A stretch of DNA of 64,000 nt, from NCBI GenBank assembly GCA_951813625.1, contig CATOTS010000022.1, positions 86,087 to 150,086 of the forward strand, given 5' to 3'. How positions within the stretch are numbered: position 1 is the first letter of the stretch; each line of letters opens with the position of its first letter. The stretch is from an uncultured Caldilineaceae bacterium (GTDB lineage Bacteria; Chloroflexota; Anaerolineae; Caldilineales; Caldilineaceae). A model generated the notes under the pieces. The model ran no database searches. It saw nothing but the letters and a program-made list of their open reading frames with translations, and had not been told where the DNA came from. Shown here in pieces: positions 48,026 through 57,550 of the stretch. Position numbers and translations under genes: made by a program.

Positions 48026-48586
48026 ATGGCCGAAGTTCAGCAGTTGCGCAGGGGCAACATCTACGAAGAGGAAAATCAGTTGTGGCGGGTGCTTGACTAT
48101 CAGCACATCAAGATGGCGCGCGGCGGCGCAACCATCCGGCTCAAGGTGCGCAACCTGCGCAGCGGCGCCACGATAGAAAAGACCTATAACAGCGGCGCAC
48201 GCGTCGAAGACATTCGCCTTGATTCACGCGCCGTCGAGTATCTCTACACCGACGGCGACCTCTATCACTTCATGGATACCGAGTCCTTCGAACAGGTCGC
48301 GCTGTCCGAGGATACGCTGGAGGGCGTTGTCCAGTTCTTGAAGGACAATACGGTCGTCGAGTTGGAGACGTTCGAAGGCGAGCCGATCAGCGTCGGTCTG
48401 CCGACCACGATCGATCTGGAAGTTGTGTGGGCGGAGATGGCTGTCGCCGGAGACACGGCAAACAGCCCAACGAAAGAGGTCGAACTGGAGACCGGCTTCC
48501 GGCTGAACGTGCCGATGTTCGTCAAGGAAGGCGACACCGTTCGCATCGACACGCGCGACGGCCGTTACGTCACGCGGGTGCAATAG
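48026..48586 (+). CDS. efp: Elongation factor P
   Basis: This 186-residue protein rescues ribosomes stalled at polyproline. The KOW-like N-domain, OB domains II and III are recognisable (VQFLKDNTVVELETFEGEPI and the end FVKEGDTVRIDTRDGRYVTR). The modification loop reads YQHIKMARGGATIRLKV, with arginine at position 32 where many bacteria have a modifiable lysine. It has its own strong promoter and is followed by tRNA-Thr. Confidence 0.96.
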   Translation: MAEVQQLRRGNIYEEENQLWRVLDYQHIKMARGGATIRLKVRNLRSGATIEKTYNSGARVEDIRLDSRAVEYLYTDGDLYHFMDTESFEQVALSEDTLEGVVQFLKDNTVVELETFEGEPISVGLPTTIDLEVVWAEMAVAGDTANSPTKEVELETGFRLNVPMFVKEGDTVRIDTRDGRYVTRVQ

Positions 48587-48612
48587 CAGTCGGAACACGC
48601 TCGTCGCCGGAT

Positions 48613-48642
48613 TTGCCGACCAGGCGAGCGCTGCACTACAAT
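48613..48642 (+). promoter_or_regulatory. Probable promoter of tRNA-Thr
   Basis: TTGCCG at 48613-48618 and TACAAT at 48637-48642 with an 18-base spacer, 13 bases before the tRNA. Confidence 0.5.
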
Positions 48643-48655
48643 CAATCACTGAAGC

Positions 48656-48728
48656 GCCGTTGTAGCTCAGTCGGTAGAGCGACGCTCTCGTAAAGCGTAG
48701 GTCGTCGGTTCGAGTCCGACCAACGGCT
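48656..48728 (+). tRNA. tRNA-Thr (anticodon CGT)
   Basis: Cloverleaf with acceptor GCCGTTG/CAACGGC, D arm GCTC/GAGC, anticodon stem ACGCT/AGCGT around CTCGTAA (anticodon CGT), T arm GTCGG-TTCGAGT-CCGAC and discriminator T. CCA is not encoded. Confidence 0.95.
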
Positions 48729-48735
48729 CAGACAG

Positions 48736-48798
48736 AAAGCCTTGGTCGCTGCCACACCGCCATTTCCCGCGGTGTTGGCAGCGGGCCGGGGCTTTTTT
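48736..48798 (+). terminator. Intrinsic terminator after tRNA-Thr
   Basis: GCTGCCACACCGC pairs with GCGGTGTTGGCAGC with one bulged base, an outer AAAGCC/GGGCTTT may extend it, and six T follow. The opposing minus-strand ATPase gene ends here, so the hairpin may serve both strands. Confidence 0.8.
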
Positions 48799-50466
48799 CT
48801 ATGCCTGCGCCCCGGCCGGAACTCCGGCTTGAGCCCCTTCCTGGTTCGCTGGATCGACACCCGCCATCAGCAGCCCCAGCTCCTCCGCAGTCGTCTCGTT
48901 TCGGTCCAGGACGTCCATGATGGTGCCTTCGAAGATCACGGCGATCCGGTCGCAAAGCGCCAGCAGTTCGTCCAGGTCTTCGGAGATAAGCAGGATGGCC
49001 GCACCCCTGTCCCGCTGCTCCAGAATCTGAGAATAGATGTATTCGATGGCTCCGATATCGATGCCGCGCGTGGGCTGGGCCGCGACCAGGACTTTTGGCT
49101 GCCTTGAGAGTTCGCGCGCCACGATCAGCCGTTGAATATTGCCTCCTGACAGATTCCTGGTCATGGTTCGGATGTCAGGCGTCTTGATGTAGAAATCTTG
49201 TATCAGTTTGCGGCTGTAGCGAGCGATATATTCGAAGGCCAGAAAGATGCCGTGGCTGAACGGCTCGCGAGTGTGCTCCTGCAGGACGAGATTCTCCGAC
49301 ACGGCAAAGTCTCGTACGATTCCGTCGTGCATCCGCTCCTCGGGAATGTAGGCCAGTCCGCTCTCTGTGCGCCGCGCCGTCGTCCAGTCGTTGATGGTGA
49401 CTTCGTCCATCTCCACAGAGCCGCCGCTGTGCGGGCGCAGGCCGGCAACGACTTCGGCCAGCTCCCTCTGTCCGTTCCCGCTGATCCCGGCAACGCCGAG
49501 GATCTCGCCTGACTTCACCGACAACGACACATCTCGCAGGGCCTGCTGACCGGTGACGCCGCGGGCGCTGACGTTCTGCAGGCGCAACCGCACATCTCCT
49601 ACTTCCACCTCGTCTCGTGTCTGCTCCAGGATGATATCCCGTCCCACCATCATGCGCACCAGCTCGTTGCGCGTCATCTCCTTGGTGGAAACCGTTCCGA
49701 CGCGGCGGCCTTCCCGCATCACAGTGATTCGGTCGCTGACTGCCAGCACCTCCTGCAGCTTGTGGCTGATAAAGACGAGACTGTAGCCGTTTTCTTTCAT
49801 ATAGCTCAGAGTAACGAACAGCTCTTCGACCTCTTGCGGCGTCAAAACCGCGGTTGGCTCATCCAGGATGAGCAGGGCGGCCCCGCGGTAAAGGGCCTTC
49901 ATGATTTCGACGCGCTGCCGTTCCCCAACTGACAGCGTCCAGACCGGCGCGCGTGGATCGATCTGCAGGCCGTAGGCCTCGCTCAATTCGCGGATGCCGT
50001 CCTCCACCCGATCCAGGTCGAGAAGCAACCCGCGGCTGGACTTCAAACCCAAGGCCACATTTTCAGTGACAGTGAGCGTATCCACCAGCATGAAGTGCTG
50101 ATGGATCATGCCGATGCCCTGGTGGATGGCGTCGGTGGGCGAATGAATCGTCACTTCGGCGCCATCGCGCAGGATACGGCCCCCCTCCGGTTGGTAGAGG
50201 CCGTAGAGGACCTTCATCAGCGTGGATTTGCCGGCGCCGTTTTCTCCCAGGAGCGCGTGCACCTCGCCGCGGCGCACGTCGAAATCGACATGATCGCAGG
50301 CCAGAACGCCCGGAAAACGTTTGACGATGTCGTACATCTGTACATAGGGCGCGTTCAAACGGAAATTAACCGCCCTATGGCCCGCGGTCGGCTTGGAAAT
50401 GCCGTGGGCAAACAGGTCCTCGATCGAGCGTTGTCCGGTGGAGATAAAGGTTGGAGTCGAATTCAC
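48799..50466 (-). CDS. ABC transporter ATP-binding protein of a BMP/nucleoside-type importer
   Basis: This 555-residue double ATPase of the sugar/nucleoside (RbsA/NupO-like) class has a first cassette with Walker [21 protein letters not shown], signature [15 protein letters not shown] and Walker [12 protein letters not shown]. The second cassette has a degenerate Walker A ([15 protein letters not shown]) but retains [20 protein letters not shown], the usual asymmetry. The start is GTG 50466 after GAGG. It is the last gene of a four-gene operon with two permeases and a lipoprotein. The tail after residue 530 is Ala/Gly/Gln-rich. Confidence 0.93.
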   Translation of the reverse strand: MNSTPTFISTGQRSIEDLFAHGISKPTAGHRAVNFRLNAPYVQMYDIVKRFPGVLACDHVDFDVRRGEVHALLGENGAGKSTLMKVLYGLYQPEGGRILRDGAEVTIHSPTDAIHQGIGMIHQHFMLVDTLTVTENVALGLKSSRGLLLDLDRVEDGIRELSEAYGLQIDPRAPVWTLSVGERQRVEIMKALYRGAALLILDEPTAVLTPQEVEELFVTLSYMKENGYSLVFISHKLQEVLAVSDRITVMREGRRVGTVSTKEMTRNELVRMMVGRDIILEQTRDEVEVGDVRLRLQNVSARGVTGQQALRDVSLSVKSGEILGVAGISGNGQRELAEVVAGLRPHSGGSVEMDEVTINDWTTARRTESGLAYIPEERMHDGIVRDFAVSENLVLQEHTREPFSHGIFLAFEYIARYSRKLIQDFYIKTPDIRTMTRNLSGGNIQRLIVARELSRQPKVLVAAQPTRGIDIGAIEYIYSQILEQRDRGAAILLISEDLDELLALCDRIAVIFEGTIMDVLDRNETTAEELGLLMAGVDPANQEGAQAGVPAGAQA

Positions 50467-50560
50467 GATAGACCTCGGTTGCGGGTGGGAGACCCGCCAA
50501 TATATGGCCGCCTGGTTCCAGTTTTTCCCTCAGGGAGGCGGCTGAGAAAAAGGGTCGCTC

Positions 50561-51580
50561 TTACTCGTCCGAAAATTGTTCCACAGCGCCGCTCTTGATG
50601 TCTTCGATCGCGGCGCGTGCGGCATCCTTCACATCGTCAGGGATGTCGATGGCCTCATTGAACTCGAGCCGCAGACCCCCGTTTTCGAATGTGAGTGTGT
50701 AGGCCGTACCGCCAAACTCGTCAGCACTGATCTTTGCGATCATATCGTCTATGACGTTGGCCCAGTCGTAGACCTGATTCGTGACCACGACCTCAGGTCC
50801 GAGCGAGATCTGGTCGCTCTGTGTTCCCAGCCAGGGGATGCCGTTTTCGCTGGCGACGCCAATCGCGCCGACGACCTGCTGTGCGGAGCCGGTCAATACG
50901 TCGGCGCCCGCCTGGATGTGGACATGGGCTGCCTCAGCGGCCAGAGATGTATCACTGAAGGACCCGGTGTAGGTGACATTGACTTGCGCATCCGGCTTGA
51001 CACCGGTAACCCCTCTGATGAAGCCGTCGATATAGAGCTTAGCGTCCCCAGCCACGGGTCCGATCACCCCGACAATCTCGGACTGTGTGAGCATGGAGGC
51101 AACGACACCGTTCACATAGCCGCCTTCATTGGCCGCCGCGCCATAGGCGAAGACGTTGGTAATTCCGCGTTCGGCGCCCGTATCCGACGATGTACCCCAG
51201 GCGAAGCTGGTCTCGGGAAAGTCGCTGGCCACTTCAAATACTGAGTTGCCATACTGGGCGCCGTGTGCAATGACAAGGTCGAACCCTTCCGAGGCGTAGT
51301 CGCGAATCGCCGCGGATGCGTCGGTTACGCGAAACATTCCCTCCGAAAACGCGATTCTCAAGGCCTCCTCGCCGCCCATACTTGCCTGGACGTCCTTCAG
51401 CGAATCGAACATCGACTGGCTCCAGGCGATGTCGGTCGTGCTGCTTGGCAAAACGATAGCAACGCGGAAGGGCTCTTCATTCGTGCCTTCCGTGTTTGCG
51501 TCGGCGTCTCTGTCTGATCTCCCGCAAGCGGCGAGGAGAAACAGGAGGACCAACGTGAGTAAACTGATTCGTCTCAGCAT
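50561..51580 (-). CDS. BMP family ABC transporter substrate-binding lipoprotein
   Basis: About 339 residues: a lipoprotein signal peptide ending in the lipobox LLAACGRS, an Asp/Thr-rich linker, then the BMP (basic membrane protein/PnrA-like) fold with FRVAIVLPSSTTDIAWSQSM, FDLVIAHGAQYGNSVFEVAS, ANEGGYVNGVVASML and GIPWLGTQSDQISLGPEVVV. Family members bind purine nucleosides or related compounds. I use the ATG at 51580 since the signal peptide begins there; the frame upstream overlaps the permease gene. Confidence 0.92.
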   Translation of the reverse strand: MLRRISLLTLVLLFLLAACGRSDRDADANTEGTNEEPFRVAIVLPSSTTDIAWSQSMFDSLKDVQASMGGEEALRIAFSEGMFRVTDASAAIRDYASEGFDLVIAHGAQYGNSVFEVASDFPETSFAWGTSSDTGAERGITNVFAYGAAANEGGYVNGVVASMLTQSEIVGVIGPVAGDAKLYIDGFIRGVTGVKPDAQVNVTYTGSFSDTSLAAEAAHVHIQAGADVLTGSAQQVVGAIGVASENGIPWLGTQSDQISLGPEVVVTNQVYDWANVIDDMIAKISADEFGGTAYTLTFENGGLRLEFNEAIDIPDDVKDAARAAIEDIKSGAVEQFSDE

Positions 51581-51626
51581 GATTCCCTCATCGGGTTTGG
51601 AGTGGATATCAATGCAATGGCTCCCT

Positions 51627-52559
51627 TTACTCACCGCGCTCATACGACCTTGCGAGAGCCGCAGGCTTTTGGATCTGCCGCGCAGTGAAGGCGAGCACGA
51701 CGATCGTCATAACGTAGGGCATCATAACTGCCACTTCCGACGGGACCGGAATACCCAACGCCTGTACCCACAGTTGCAGGGCGTTCACGAGGCTGAATAA
51801 CAGCGAGCCGGCCAGTACGCCTACAGTCCGCCAACTGCCGAAGTAGACCAGGGCAACGGCAATGAACCCAAGCCCGTTCGTCATGTTTTCCTGGAAGACG
51901 TTTTGCAGTCCGATGCTGAGCGATGCGCCCGCCACGCCGGCCAGCGCGCCGCCGATCATCATCGTTGCATAGCGCACGCCGTTTACGCTGACGCCCAGCG
52001 TATCGGCCGCTTCGGGGTTGTGCCCTACGGCGCGGATCTTCAATCCCAGTGTCGTGCGGTTGATGACAAACCAGGAAACGGGCACCATGATGTAGGCGAG
52101 ATAGACCAGAGCATTGTGGTTGAAAAAGATATGCCCGATTCCCGGCAGGTCGGAGACAAATGGAATGCCCACCTGCCGAAAGCCGCTGACTCCCTCAACC
52201 GAACCGATCAGTGTCTTGAAGAGAAGGCTGCTCAGGCCGAGGCCGAACAGATAAAGGCCGATGCCGCTGATGCCTTGCAGCGCCTGCATCGTCACACTGA
52301 CGAAGGCCTTCAACAACCCCATCAGCATACCGACTACGATCGCGGCCAGCACGCCCACCCACAGATTGTGCCCTTCAAACACCACGTAGAAGGCAAAAAA
52401 CGCGCCCATCAGCATGATGCCGTCCACGCCCAGGTTCAGTACGCCGGAGCGCTGGCCGAAGGTCTCCCCCAAGGAAGCGAAGAGATAGGGCGTCGCCAGC
52501 CGCACGCAACTGTGCAGGATGCCAATCAGTGTGGAGATTGTAAACAGTTCGTCGGTCAT
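51627..52559 (-). CDS. ABC transporter permease (YufQ/NupQ-like)
   Basis: This 310-residue BPD_transp_2 family permease has eight or more helices; typical features are LASLGETFGQRSGVLNLGVD, GIMLMGAFFAFY and LGLKIRAVGHNPEAADTLGV. It pairs with the larger permease just upstream to form the channel of the BMP-type importer. A 21-base direct duplication lies immediately before its start. It is followed after 46 bases by the binding-protein gene. Confidence 0.9.
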   Translation of the reverse strand: MTDELFTISTLIGILHSCVRLATPYLFASLGETFGQRSGVLNLGVDGIMLMGAFFAFYVVFEGHNLWVGVLAAIVVGMLMGLLKAFVSVTMQALQGISGIGLYLFGLGLSSLLFKTLIGSVEGVSGFRQVGIPFVSDLPGIGHIFFNHNALVYLAYIMVPVSWFVINRTTLGLKIRAVGHNPEAADTLGVSVNGVRYATMMIGGALAGVAGASLSIGLQNVFQENMTNGLGFIAVALVYFGSWRTVGVLAGSLLFSLVNALQLWVQALGIPVPSEVAVMMPYVMTIVVLAFTARQIQKPAALARSYERGE

Positions 52560-52564
52560 ATCAG

Positions 52565-52602
52565 CGTTTCGCTGTGAATACCCGGGTTTCGCTGTGAATA
52601 CC
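52565..52602. repeat. Short direct duplication upstream of the second permease
   Basis: GTTTCGCTGTGAATACC occurs at 52565-52581 and again at 52586-52602 (period 21), directly in front of the permease start codon in the leader of that gene. Confidence 0.9.
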
Positions 52603-52652
52603 GGGGCGCGTCCCCTCGCGGTTGCTCTCCAAAGAGAGGGCGCAGCGCCGCA

Positions 52653-53831
52653 TCACGGATTCTCCTCGCGCCCTTCCTGATCGGGGGCAGACCCGGATTC
52701 TTCGCCAACCTCGGCCGCGTCTTCGGCCAGAACTTCCTCGTCTGTCAAGGTCGGCATGTCCTGCGCGTCACTGCCCACCCGCCGCCGCGCGCGGCGCCTC
52801 ACGTATAGATCGCTGGCCACGACGAAGAGCACGACGAGCCCTTGCAAAGCGATTGCCAGCGCGCTTGGGACCTGCACTGCGCGTTGCATTTTGTCGGCGC
52901 CGACCAGGAGAGCCCCGAAAAGTGCCGAAGCCGGGATCGCGCCCAATGGATGCAGCTTGCCAAAAAGGGCGGCCACGATGCCGCTGAACCCGTAACCGCC
53001 GCTCAGCCCTTCAAGCATGCGGTGGTGGACGCCCATCACCTCCACCGCGCCGGCTATCCCGCACAGCATCCCACTGAGCGCCAGCGACAGCGTGACATAC
53101 TTGGGGACGGGAATGCCGGCGTAGCGCGAGGCATGCGGGTTCAGGCCTACGGCCCGAATACGGTAGCCGATCGTCGTGCGCCAAAGCAGGAAGTAAACTG
53201 CGAGCGCAAGCAGGACGGCGAGAATCGCGCCGCTGTGAAAGAGTGTGCGCGGCACCAGCCGCGGCAACCACACCGATTCGGGCAGCGTGGCGCTCTGGGG
53301 AATGCTCGTGCCGGCCGCGACATGCTCCGGATCCAGCATCGGGCCGCGCAGCAGGAAATTCATCAGCCGCAGCGCGATCTGGTTCATCATCACCGTGGTG
53401 AGAATTTCGTTGACGCCGAGACGGGCTTTGAGCAGACCGGGAATGCCGCCCCAGACAAGCCCGGCCGCCGCGCCGCTCACCAGGGTCAAAGGCATCAGAA
53501 TCAGTCCGGGCAACTCGTCGAACATGACTGCAAATGCGGTCGCGGCAAGCGCGCCGACGACAATCTGCCCTTCACCGCCGATGTTGATCACGCCGCCGCG
53601 AAAAGCGATGCAGATTCCAAGGCCCACCAACAGCAACGGTGTGGCCTTGGTCAGCGTCTGGGTAATGCCGCTGACATTACCTAGCGCCCCCCGTATCAGC
53701 GCGCTGTAGGCCTCGAACGGATCGGTGCCCAACATCAGCAGCAGCAGGACACCGACGAGCAGAGCAATCAGCATTGCCAGCAGCGGCAGCAATGCATCGA
53801 TCAGTCTGGCAAGGTGTGCGCGTGTGTTCAT
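52653..53831 (-). CDS. ABC transporter permease (YufP/NupP-like)
   Basis: This 392-residue BPD_transp_2 permease is the first gene of the importer operon. About nine membrane helices are visible, with GICIAFRGGVINIGGEGQIV and AVGLNPHASRYAGIPVPKYV and LSGMLCGIAGAVEVMG typical of the larger permease of nucleoside importers. The C-terminal 45 residues are acidic and soluble (EEVLAEDAAEVGEESGSAPD). The second permease follows after 93 bases. Confidence 0.9.
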   Translation of the reverse strand: MNTRAHLARLIDALLPLLAMLIALLVGVLLLLMLGTDPFEAYSALIRGALGNVSGITQTLTKATPLLLVGLGICIAFRGGVINIGGEGQIVVGALAATAFAVMFDELPGLILMPLTLVSGAAAGLVWGGIPGLLKARLGVNEILTTVMMNQIALRLMNFLLRGPMLDPEHVAAGTSIPQSATLPESVWLPRLVPRTLFHSGAILAVLLALAVYFLLWRTTIGYRIRAVGLNPHASRYAGIPVPKYVTLSLALSGMLCGIAGAVEVMGVHHRMLEGLSGGYGFSGIVAALFGKLHPLGAIPASALFGALLVGADKMQRAVQVPSALAIALQGLVVLFVVASDLYVRRRARRRVGSDAQDMPTLTDEEVLAEDAAEVGEESGSAPDQEGREENP

Positions 53832-53979
53832 TTTTCTTCAATTACGCGTCGCCATTGAGCGACATGGGCTACACGCCTGAGGTCGTGCCTTAGTGCAGTG
53901 CGGAAATGCCACCGGTCCGGCGCGCTAGTAAAGAGTATAGCACCGATCTACTGTTTTTGGTAGTGCCAATTGCGCGTCT

Positions 53980-54411
53980 CTAGCCGGTTTTTCCAGTGTC
54001 GGGGTAAAGTATGGCCGGCGCCGACCGGGGGAAGACGGCAATCAGTCGGACCGGCACGCGCCCCACGTTGCGAACGCCATGAAGCGCACCTTCCGGCACA
54101 AACAGAGTGGTATCTGCGCCGACACGATGGCGTTCTTCGCCCAGCGTGACCTCGACCTCCCCGCTGAGGAAAGTGATGCTCTCCTCGCAGTCGTGATAGT
54201 GCAGAGGTATCACGCCGTCCGGCGGCATGTATTGTTCCCACAATTCCATCTGCGTTGCCCCACAGGTGCGCGCGGTGATTATGCGGGCGCCGGGGATGCT
54301 GCTGCGCGTATTGATAGGGTCGTAGCCCTCATGGGTATGTGGGAGGATCGCCACCGTGTTGTCTCGTTGGTGTGAATGAGTGCCGATATCCGCTATGCCC
54401 GCGTCCCACAC
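53980..54411 (-). CDS. Cupin domain protein
   Basis: This protein of at most 143 residues has a single cupin barrel: IPLHYHDCEESITFLSGEVE gives the HxH and glutamate metal ligands and the second motif is VPEGALHGVRNVGRVPVR. Function unknown; may bind a metal and a small carboxylate or act as a storage-like isomerase. The start at 54411 overlaps the end of the methyltransferase gene by 19 bases; an ATG at 54252 (MELWEQYMPPDG) is an alternative. Confidence 0.75.
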   Translation of the reverse strand: MWDAGIADIGTHSHQRDNTVAILPHTHEGYDPINTRSSIPGARIITARTCGATQMELWEQYMPPDGVIPLHYHDCEESITFLSGEVEVTLGEERHRVGADTTLFVPEGALHGVRNVGRVPVRLIAVFPRSAPAILYPDTGKTG

Positions 54412-55091
54412 GGTTTTCGCAGCCGCAGCATCCGGTTGCCGCCGCGCTGGAACTCATAGCGAACAGATTCTATTGTAGCGCGTACTCCCTGTGCAGTGAA
54501 ACCTTCAATAACTTCCGCAACATGCGGCGAGGGCAAGCCGCCAATTTGCAGGAGGGGAAAGACGCGTGCTTCGCCGGCGACGCGCAGCATCTCCTGCAGG
54601 GCGCGCAGGTGAAATGCACAATCGAACTGTTCGCTGTAAAGGAAGAGGAAGTGGGAGGAGAGCGCCAGATCAAAGGCGTTATCGTCAAAGGGCAGATCGG
54701 GCAGCGATGCGTCGACATAGCGGCCTTCGCGCTTCCCCAGGGGAAAGTCGGCCAGGAAGCGGCGCATCGCCCCCATTCGACGCCGGCCCAGCGCCGGAAT
54801 CGACGGCACATGGGTCCAGACGAAATCGTCGCGGTTGCGCGTCACCTGCTCGATAATGGTGCCCTTGGTCTCCTCTACGCGGCGTTCTATGGCGGCCGCC
54901 GGGAGTGCATAAATCGGGTCGACCGAGACGACCGCGCGCCCCTGTGCCGACATCTCGGCGTTGAAGCTGGCCGGCCCATCGCCGCAGCCAAGGATGCGCC
55001 CGCGCAAGTCTGACTCGCTCAGGCTGAACATCGCCTGGTACTCCGCCTTCGTTCGGCCCCACGGCACGACGCTGTCGATTGCGAATGGCAT
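54393..55091 (-). CDS. SAM-dependent methyltransferase-like protein
   Basis: This 232-residue protein has the class I methyltransferase start LRGRILGCGDGPASFNAEMS, then VVSVDPIYAL, and DLPFDDNAFDLALSSHFLFL as motif IV region. Substrate unknown. I chose the ATG at 55091, where recognisable sequence begins (MPFAIDSVVPWGRTKAEYQA); the long frame extending to 55616 overlaps the FAH gene in another frame and is not supported. Co-directional with the cupin gene. Confidence 0.75.
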   Translation of the reverse strand: MPFAIDSVVPWGRTKAEYQAMFSLSESDLRGRILGCGDGPASFNAEMSAQGRAVVSVDPIYALPAAAIERRVEETKGTIIEQVTRNRDDFVWTHVPSIPALGRRRMGAMRRFLADFPLGKREGRYVDASLPDLPFDDNAFDLALSSHFLFLYSEQFDCAFHLRALQEMLRVAGEARVFPLLQIGGLPSPHVAEVIEGFTAQGVRATIESVRYEFQRGGNRMLRLRKPCGTRA

Positions 55092-55228
55092 CTGCTCTCT
55101 TTGTGCTGACAATGCTTGAGATCTGTGTCGCCCGGGCTGCCGTAACCCGAACCCCGACAAGAACAAGGTTCTTCGCAGGGCCGAATGATGCGGAAGGTCA
55201 GCGCTGTCACAGCTTTTGACACGCCCAG

Positions 55229-56002
55229 CTACCCCTCCGCGACCACCGGATTGCGCAGCACGCCGATCCCGGATATCTCGATCTCGACAACATCGCCCGG
55301 CTGCACCGGACCGACCCCGGAGGGCGTGCCGGTCATGATCACGTCGCCTGGCAGCAGTGTTACGGCCTCGCTTATGTATGCAATCAGTTGCGCAACCGTG
55401 AAGATCAGGTCGTCGGTGTTGGTGTGCTGTTTGACCTCGCCGTTCAGGCGGGTCGTCAACTCGAGATTGGTCGAATCCAGGCCGGTCGCAATGTAGGGGC
55501 CGAGCGGCTTGAAGGTGTCGAAGCCCTTGCCAATCAGCAAGCAGCCGTTGGCCATCTCGTTGGCCTGGATCACCCTTTCTCTGACGTCGTTGCCGCAGGT
55601 GTAGCCAAGCACGCAATCGAGCGCGTCGGCCTCGGCGACGCGGCGCGCCTTCTTGCCGATGACCACCGTCAGTTCGCCCTCGTAGTGGACGTTCTGCCCC
55701 TGGCGCGGGTAGATGATCGGCTCCTCCGGGTCGAGAATGGCGGTGGCGGGCAGCATGAACAGCATCGGCAGATCGGGCGGTTCTTGTCCACCTTCCTCGG
55801 CGTGCGCCAGGTAGTTCAGCCCGACGCCGATCAACCGCGGCGAAGCAACCGGCGCCAGCACCTTCACTTCGTCCAGATTCGCTGTCTCGCCGCTAACTTC
55901 GAGGCTGTCGAAAGGGCAGCTCGCCAGCTGGCGGATTACGCCGTCCTCCTCCAGAATGCCGTAGCTTGTCGCGCCGCCGGCAGCGTATCGCAGAATCTTC
56001 AT
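55229..56002 (-). CDS. Fumarylacetoacetate hydrolase (FAH) family protein
   Basis: This 257-residue FAH-superfamily enzyme breaks C-C or C-O bonds in oxo-acid catabolism. The N-terminal small domain (residues 1-50) is followed by the catalytic core with GVGLNYLAHAEE, QNVHYEGELTVVIGKKARRV carrying the metal-binding glutamates, CGNDVRERVIQ, LIGKGFDTFKPLGPYIATG and the C-terminal GDVIMTGTPSGVGPVQPGDV. The Asp/Glu metal ligands look intact. AAGGAG precedes the ATG. The gene ends 138 bases before the methyltransferase start on the same strand. Confidence 0.9.
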   Translation of the reverse strand: MKILRYAAGGATSYGILEEDGVIRQLASCPFDSLEVSGETANLDEVKVLAPVASPRLIGVGLNYLAHAEEGGQEPPDLPMLFMLPATAILDPEEPIIYPRQGQNVHYEGELTVVIGKKARRVAEADALDCVLGYTCGNDVRERVIQANEMANGCLLIGKGFDTFKPLGPYIATGLDSTNLELTTRLNGEVKQHTNTDDLIFTVAQLIAYISEAVTLLPGDVIMTGTPSGVGPVQPGDVVEIEISGIGVLRNPVVAEG

Positions 56003-56592
56003 TGTCGGTTCTCCTTACAAATTTATGGGTTCGCGTCAATGCTACATCTACTTCTGTCGCGCCGCAATTCGGTCCGGCCCCATCTTTCCTTGCAGCTCCG
56101 AATCAGGCAAGGCCGGCGCCTGCTGCCACATAAGTTGAAAATAACTGACGGGCCGCAATCAGTCTGCGACCCTGAATGTGGCGAGCGAAGCTGCTTTTTC
56201 TCTCCTCACTTCTTTCGGCTTTCTCCTTAGCTTTTTGAACGGTCGGGCCTTCGGCCCTCCCTTGTGCGGGGGGACTCCCCCCGCAACGCCCCCCTTCAAA
56301 ACCATCGCTCACCGCAAGTACGCTGTATTCCCGGCAGTGCGGGTCAACCAGCGTGGCGGCGGCCAACCGGATACGCGCTCAGATAGTCTGAGTGGCGACA
56401 GCATTGAAGGACCGGTCAAGAGAGACGCTGTACGCGGCTTAGTCGTTACTGTTGGAGTAGGAAAAGGTCTGCTGCCGTGATAGACTGAGCGCTAACGCAG
56501 CAGCGGTTATTCGCGGTCGGTTGCCTGCGGCCTGAACGAGCCGCTGACCGCCGGATCTACCCATTACGACTAAGACAAAGGAGTGTAATCAT
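56003..56592. other. Intergenic region with structured repeat copy 5
   Basis: The 590 bases between the FAH gene and the divergent SDR gene hold the structured repeat at 56155-56450 and no supported gene. Confidence 0.5.
56155..56450 (+). repeat. Dispersed structured repeat, copy 5 (subfamily A)
   Basis: The core at 56233-56301 has outer arms TTTTGAA/TTCAAAA (both sides changed relative to TTTTGGA/TCCAAAA of copies 1 and 4), hairpin GGGCC-TTC-GGCCC and palindrome GCGGGGGGACTCCCCCCGC. It shares upstream sequence with copy 4 and downstream sequence with copies 1 and 4, reaching GGCTTAGTCGTTACT, which corresponds to GGCTTGGTAGTTACG in copy 1. Confidence 0.9.
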
Positions 56593-57348
56593 ATGGCCGG
56601 CTTGGATAAAGTCGCAATCATCACCGGCGCCGGATCAGGAATCGGCAAACGGACCGCGCTCCATCTGCTAGCGCACGGGTATTCGGTCGCCCTCGCGGGG
56701 CGTCGCCTCGATCGACTGGAGGAGACCGCGCAAGAGTCGGGCGCGGACGAGCGCGCCCTGGTCGTGCCGACCGACGTGACCGACCCGCAGGCGGTGAGAG
56801 CGCTGTTCGACCGTACCGTCGAAGCATTTGGCCGCCTCGATCTGCTCTTCAACAACGCCGGCCGCAGCGCGCCCAGCGTGGAGCTGGACGAGATCAGCTA
56901 CGAAGATTGGCGCGCGGTGGTCGACGTAAACCTGACCGGCGTCTTCCTCTGCACGCAGCAGGCCTTTCGCGTCATGAAGAACCAGACGCCGCAGGGCGGG
57001 CGCATCATCAACAACGGGTCGGTTTCAGCGTCCACGCCCCGTCCCAACTCGTCGCCCTATACCGCGACCAAGCACGCCCTCACCGGCCTGACCAAGTCCA
57101 CGTCGCTGGACGGGCGCGCCTACAACATCTGCTGCGGCCAGATCGACATTGGCAACGCCGCCACCGAAATGACGCAACGCATGAGGACCGGCATCCCGCA
57201 GCCCAACGGCTCGGTCATGGTCGAGCCGACGATGGACTCCGACGCGGTTGCCCAGGCGATCCTGTACATGGACAGCCTACCGCTCGACTCGAACGTCCTG
57301 TTTCTGACCGTCATGGCCAATCAGATGCCCTTTGTCGGCCGCGGCTGA
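56593..57348 (+). CDS. Short-chain dehydrogenase/reductase
   Basis: This 251-residue classical SDR has a Rossmann motif [29 protein letters not shown], catalytic serine in [10 protein letters not shown] and [14 protein letters not shown] for the Tyr-Lys pair. AAAGGAG precedes the ATG. Substrate unknown. It is the first gene of a plus-strand set (mannonate-dehydratase-like, P-loop protein, amidohydrolase, PhyH) with mostly short gaps. Confidence 0.92.
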   Translation: MAGLDKVAIITGAGSGIGKRTALHLLAHGYSVALAGRRLDRLEETAQESGADERALVVPTDVTDPQAVRALFDRTVEAFGRLDLLFNNAGRSAPSVELDEISYEDWRAVVDVNLTGVFLCTQQAFRVMKNQTPQGGRIINNGSVSASTPRPNSSPYTATKHALTGLTKSTSLDGRAYNICCGQIDIGNAATEMTQRMRTGIPQPNGSVMVEPTMDSDAVAQAILYMDSLPLDSNVLFLTVMANQMPFVGRG

Positions 57349-57550
57349 CCTTGCTTGAGCGGTCGCCGACCTGCGCACGCGCCGCCGTTTGCGGCCGGCG
57401 TCTTCTTGCAGCACATCTACACGGCTGTTCCCCGCTCGAACGCCGCCGCGGCATCCGAGCGCCCACATCAGTCCCCGGAAGGGTGCCGCCCGGCGGCGAG
57501 ACCGCCGGACCGGTTACCTCGATTGACCGAAAGTGTTCGCGGAGAGGAAG

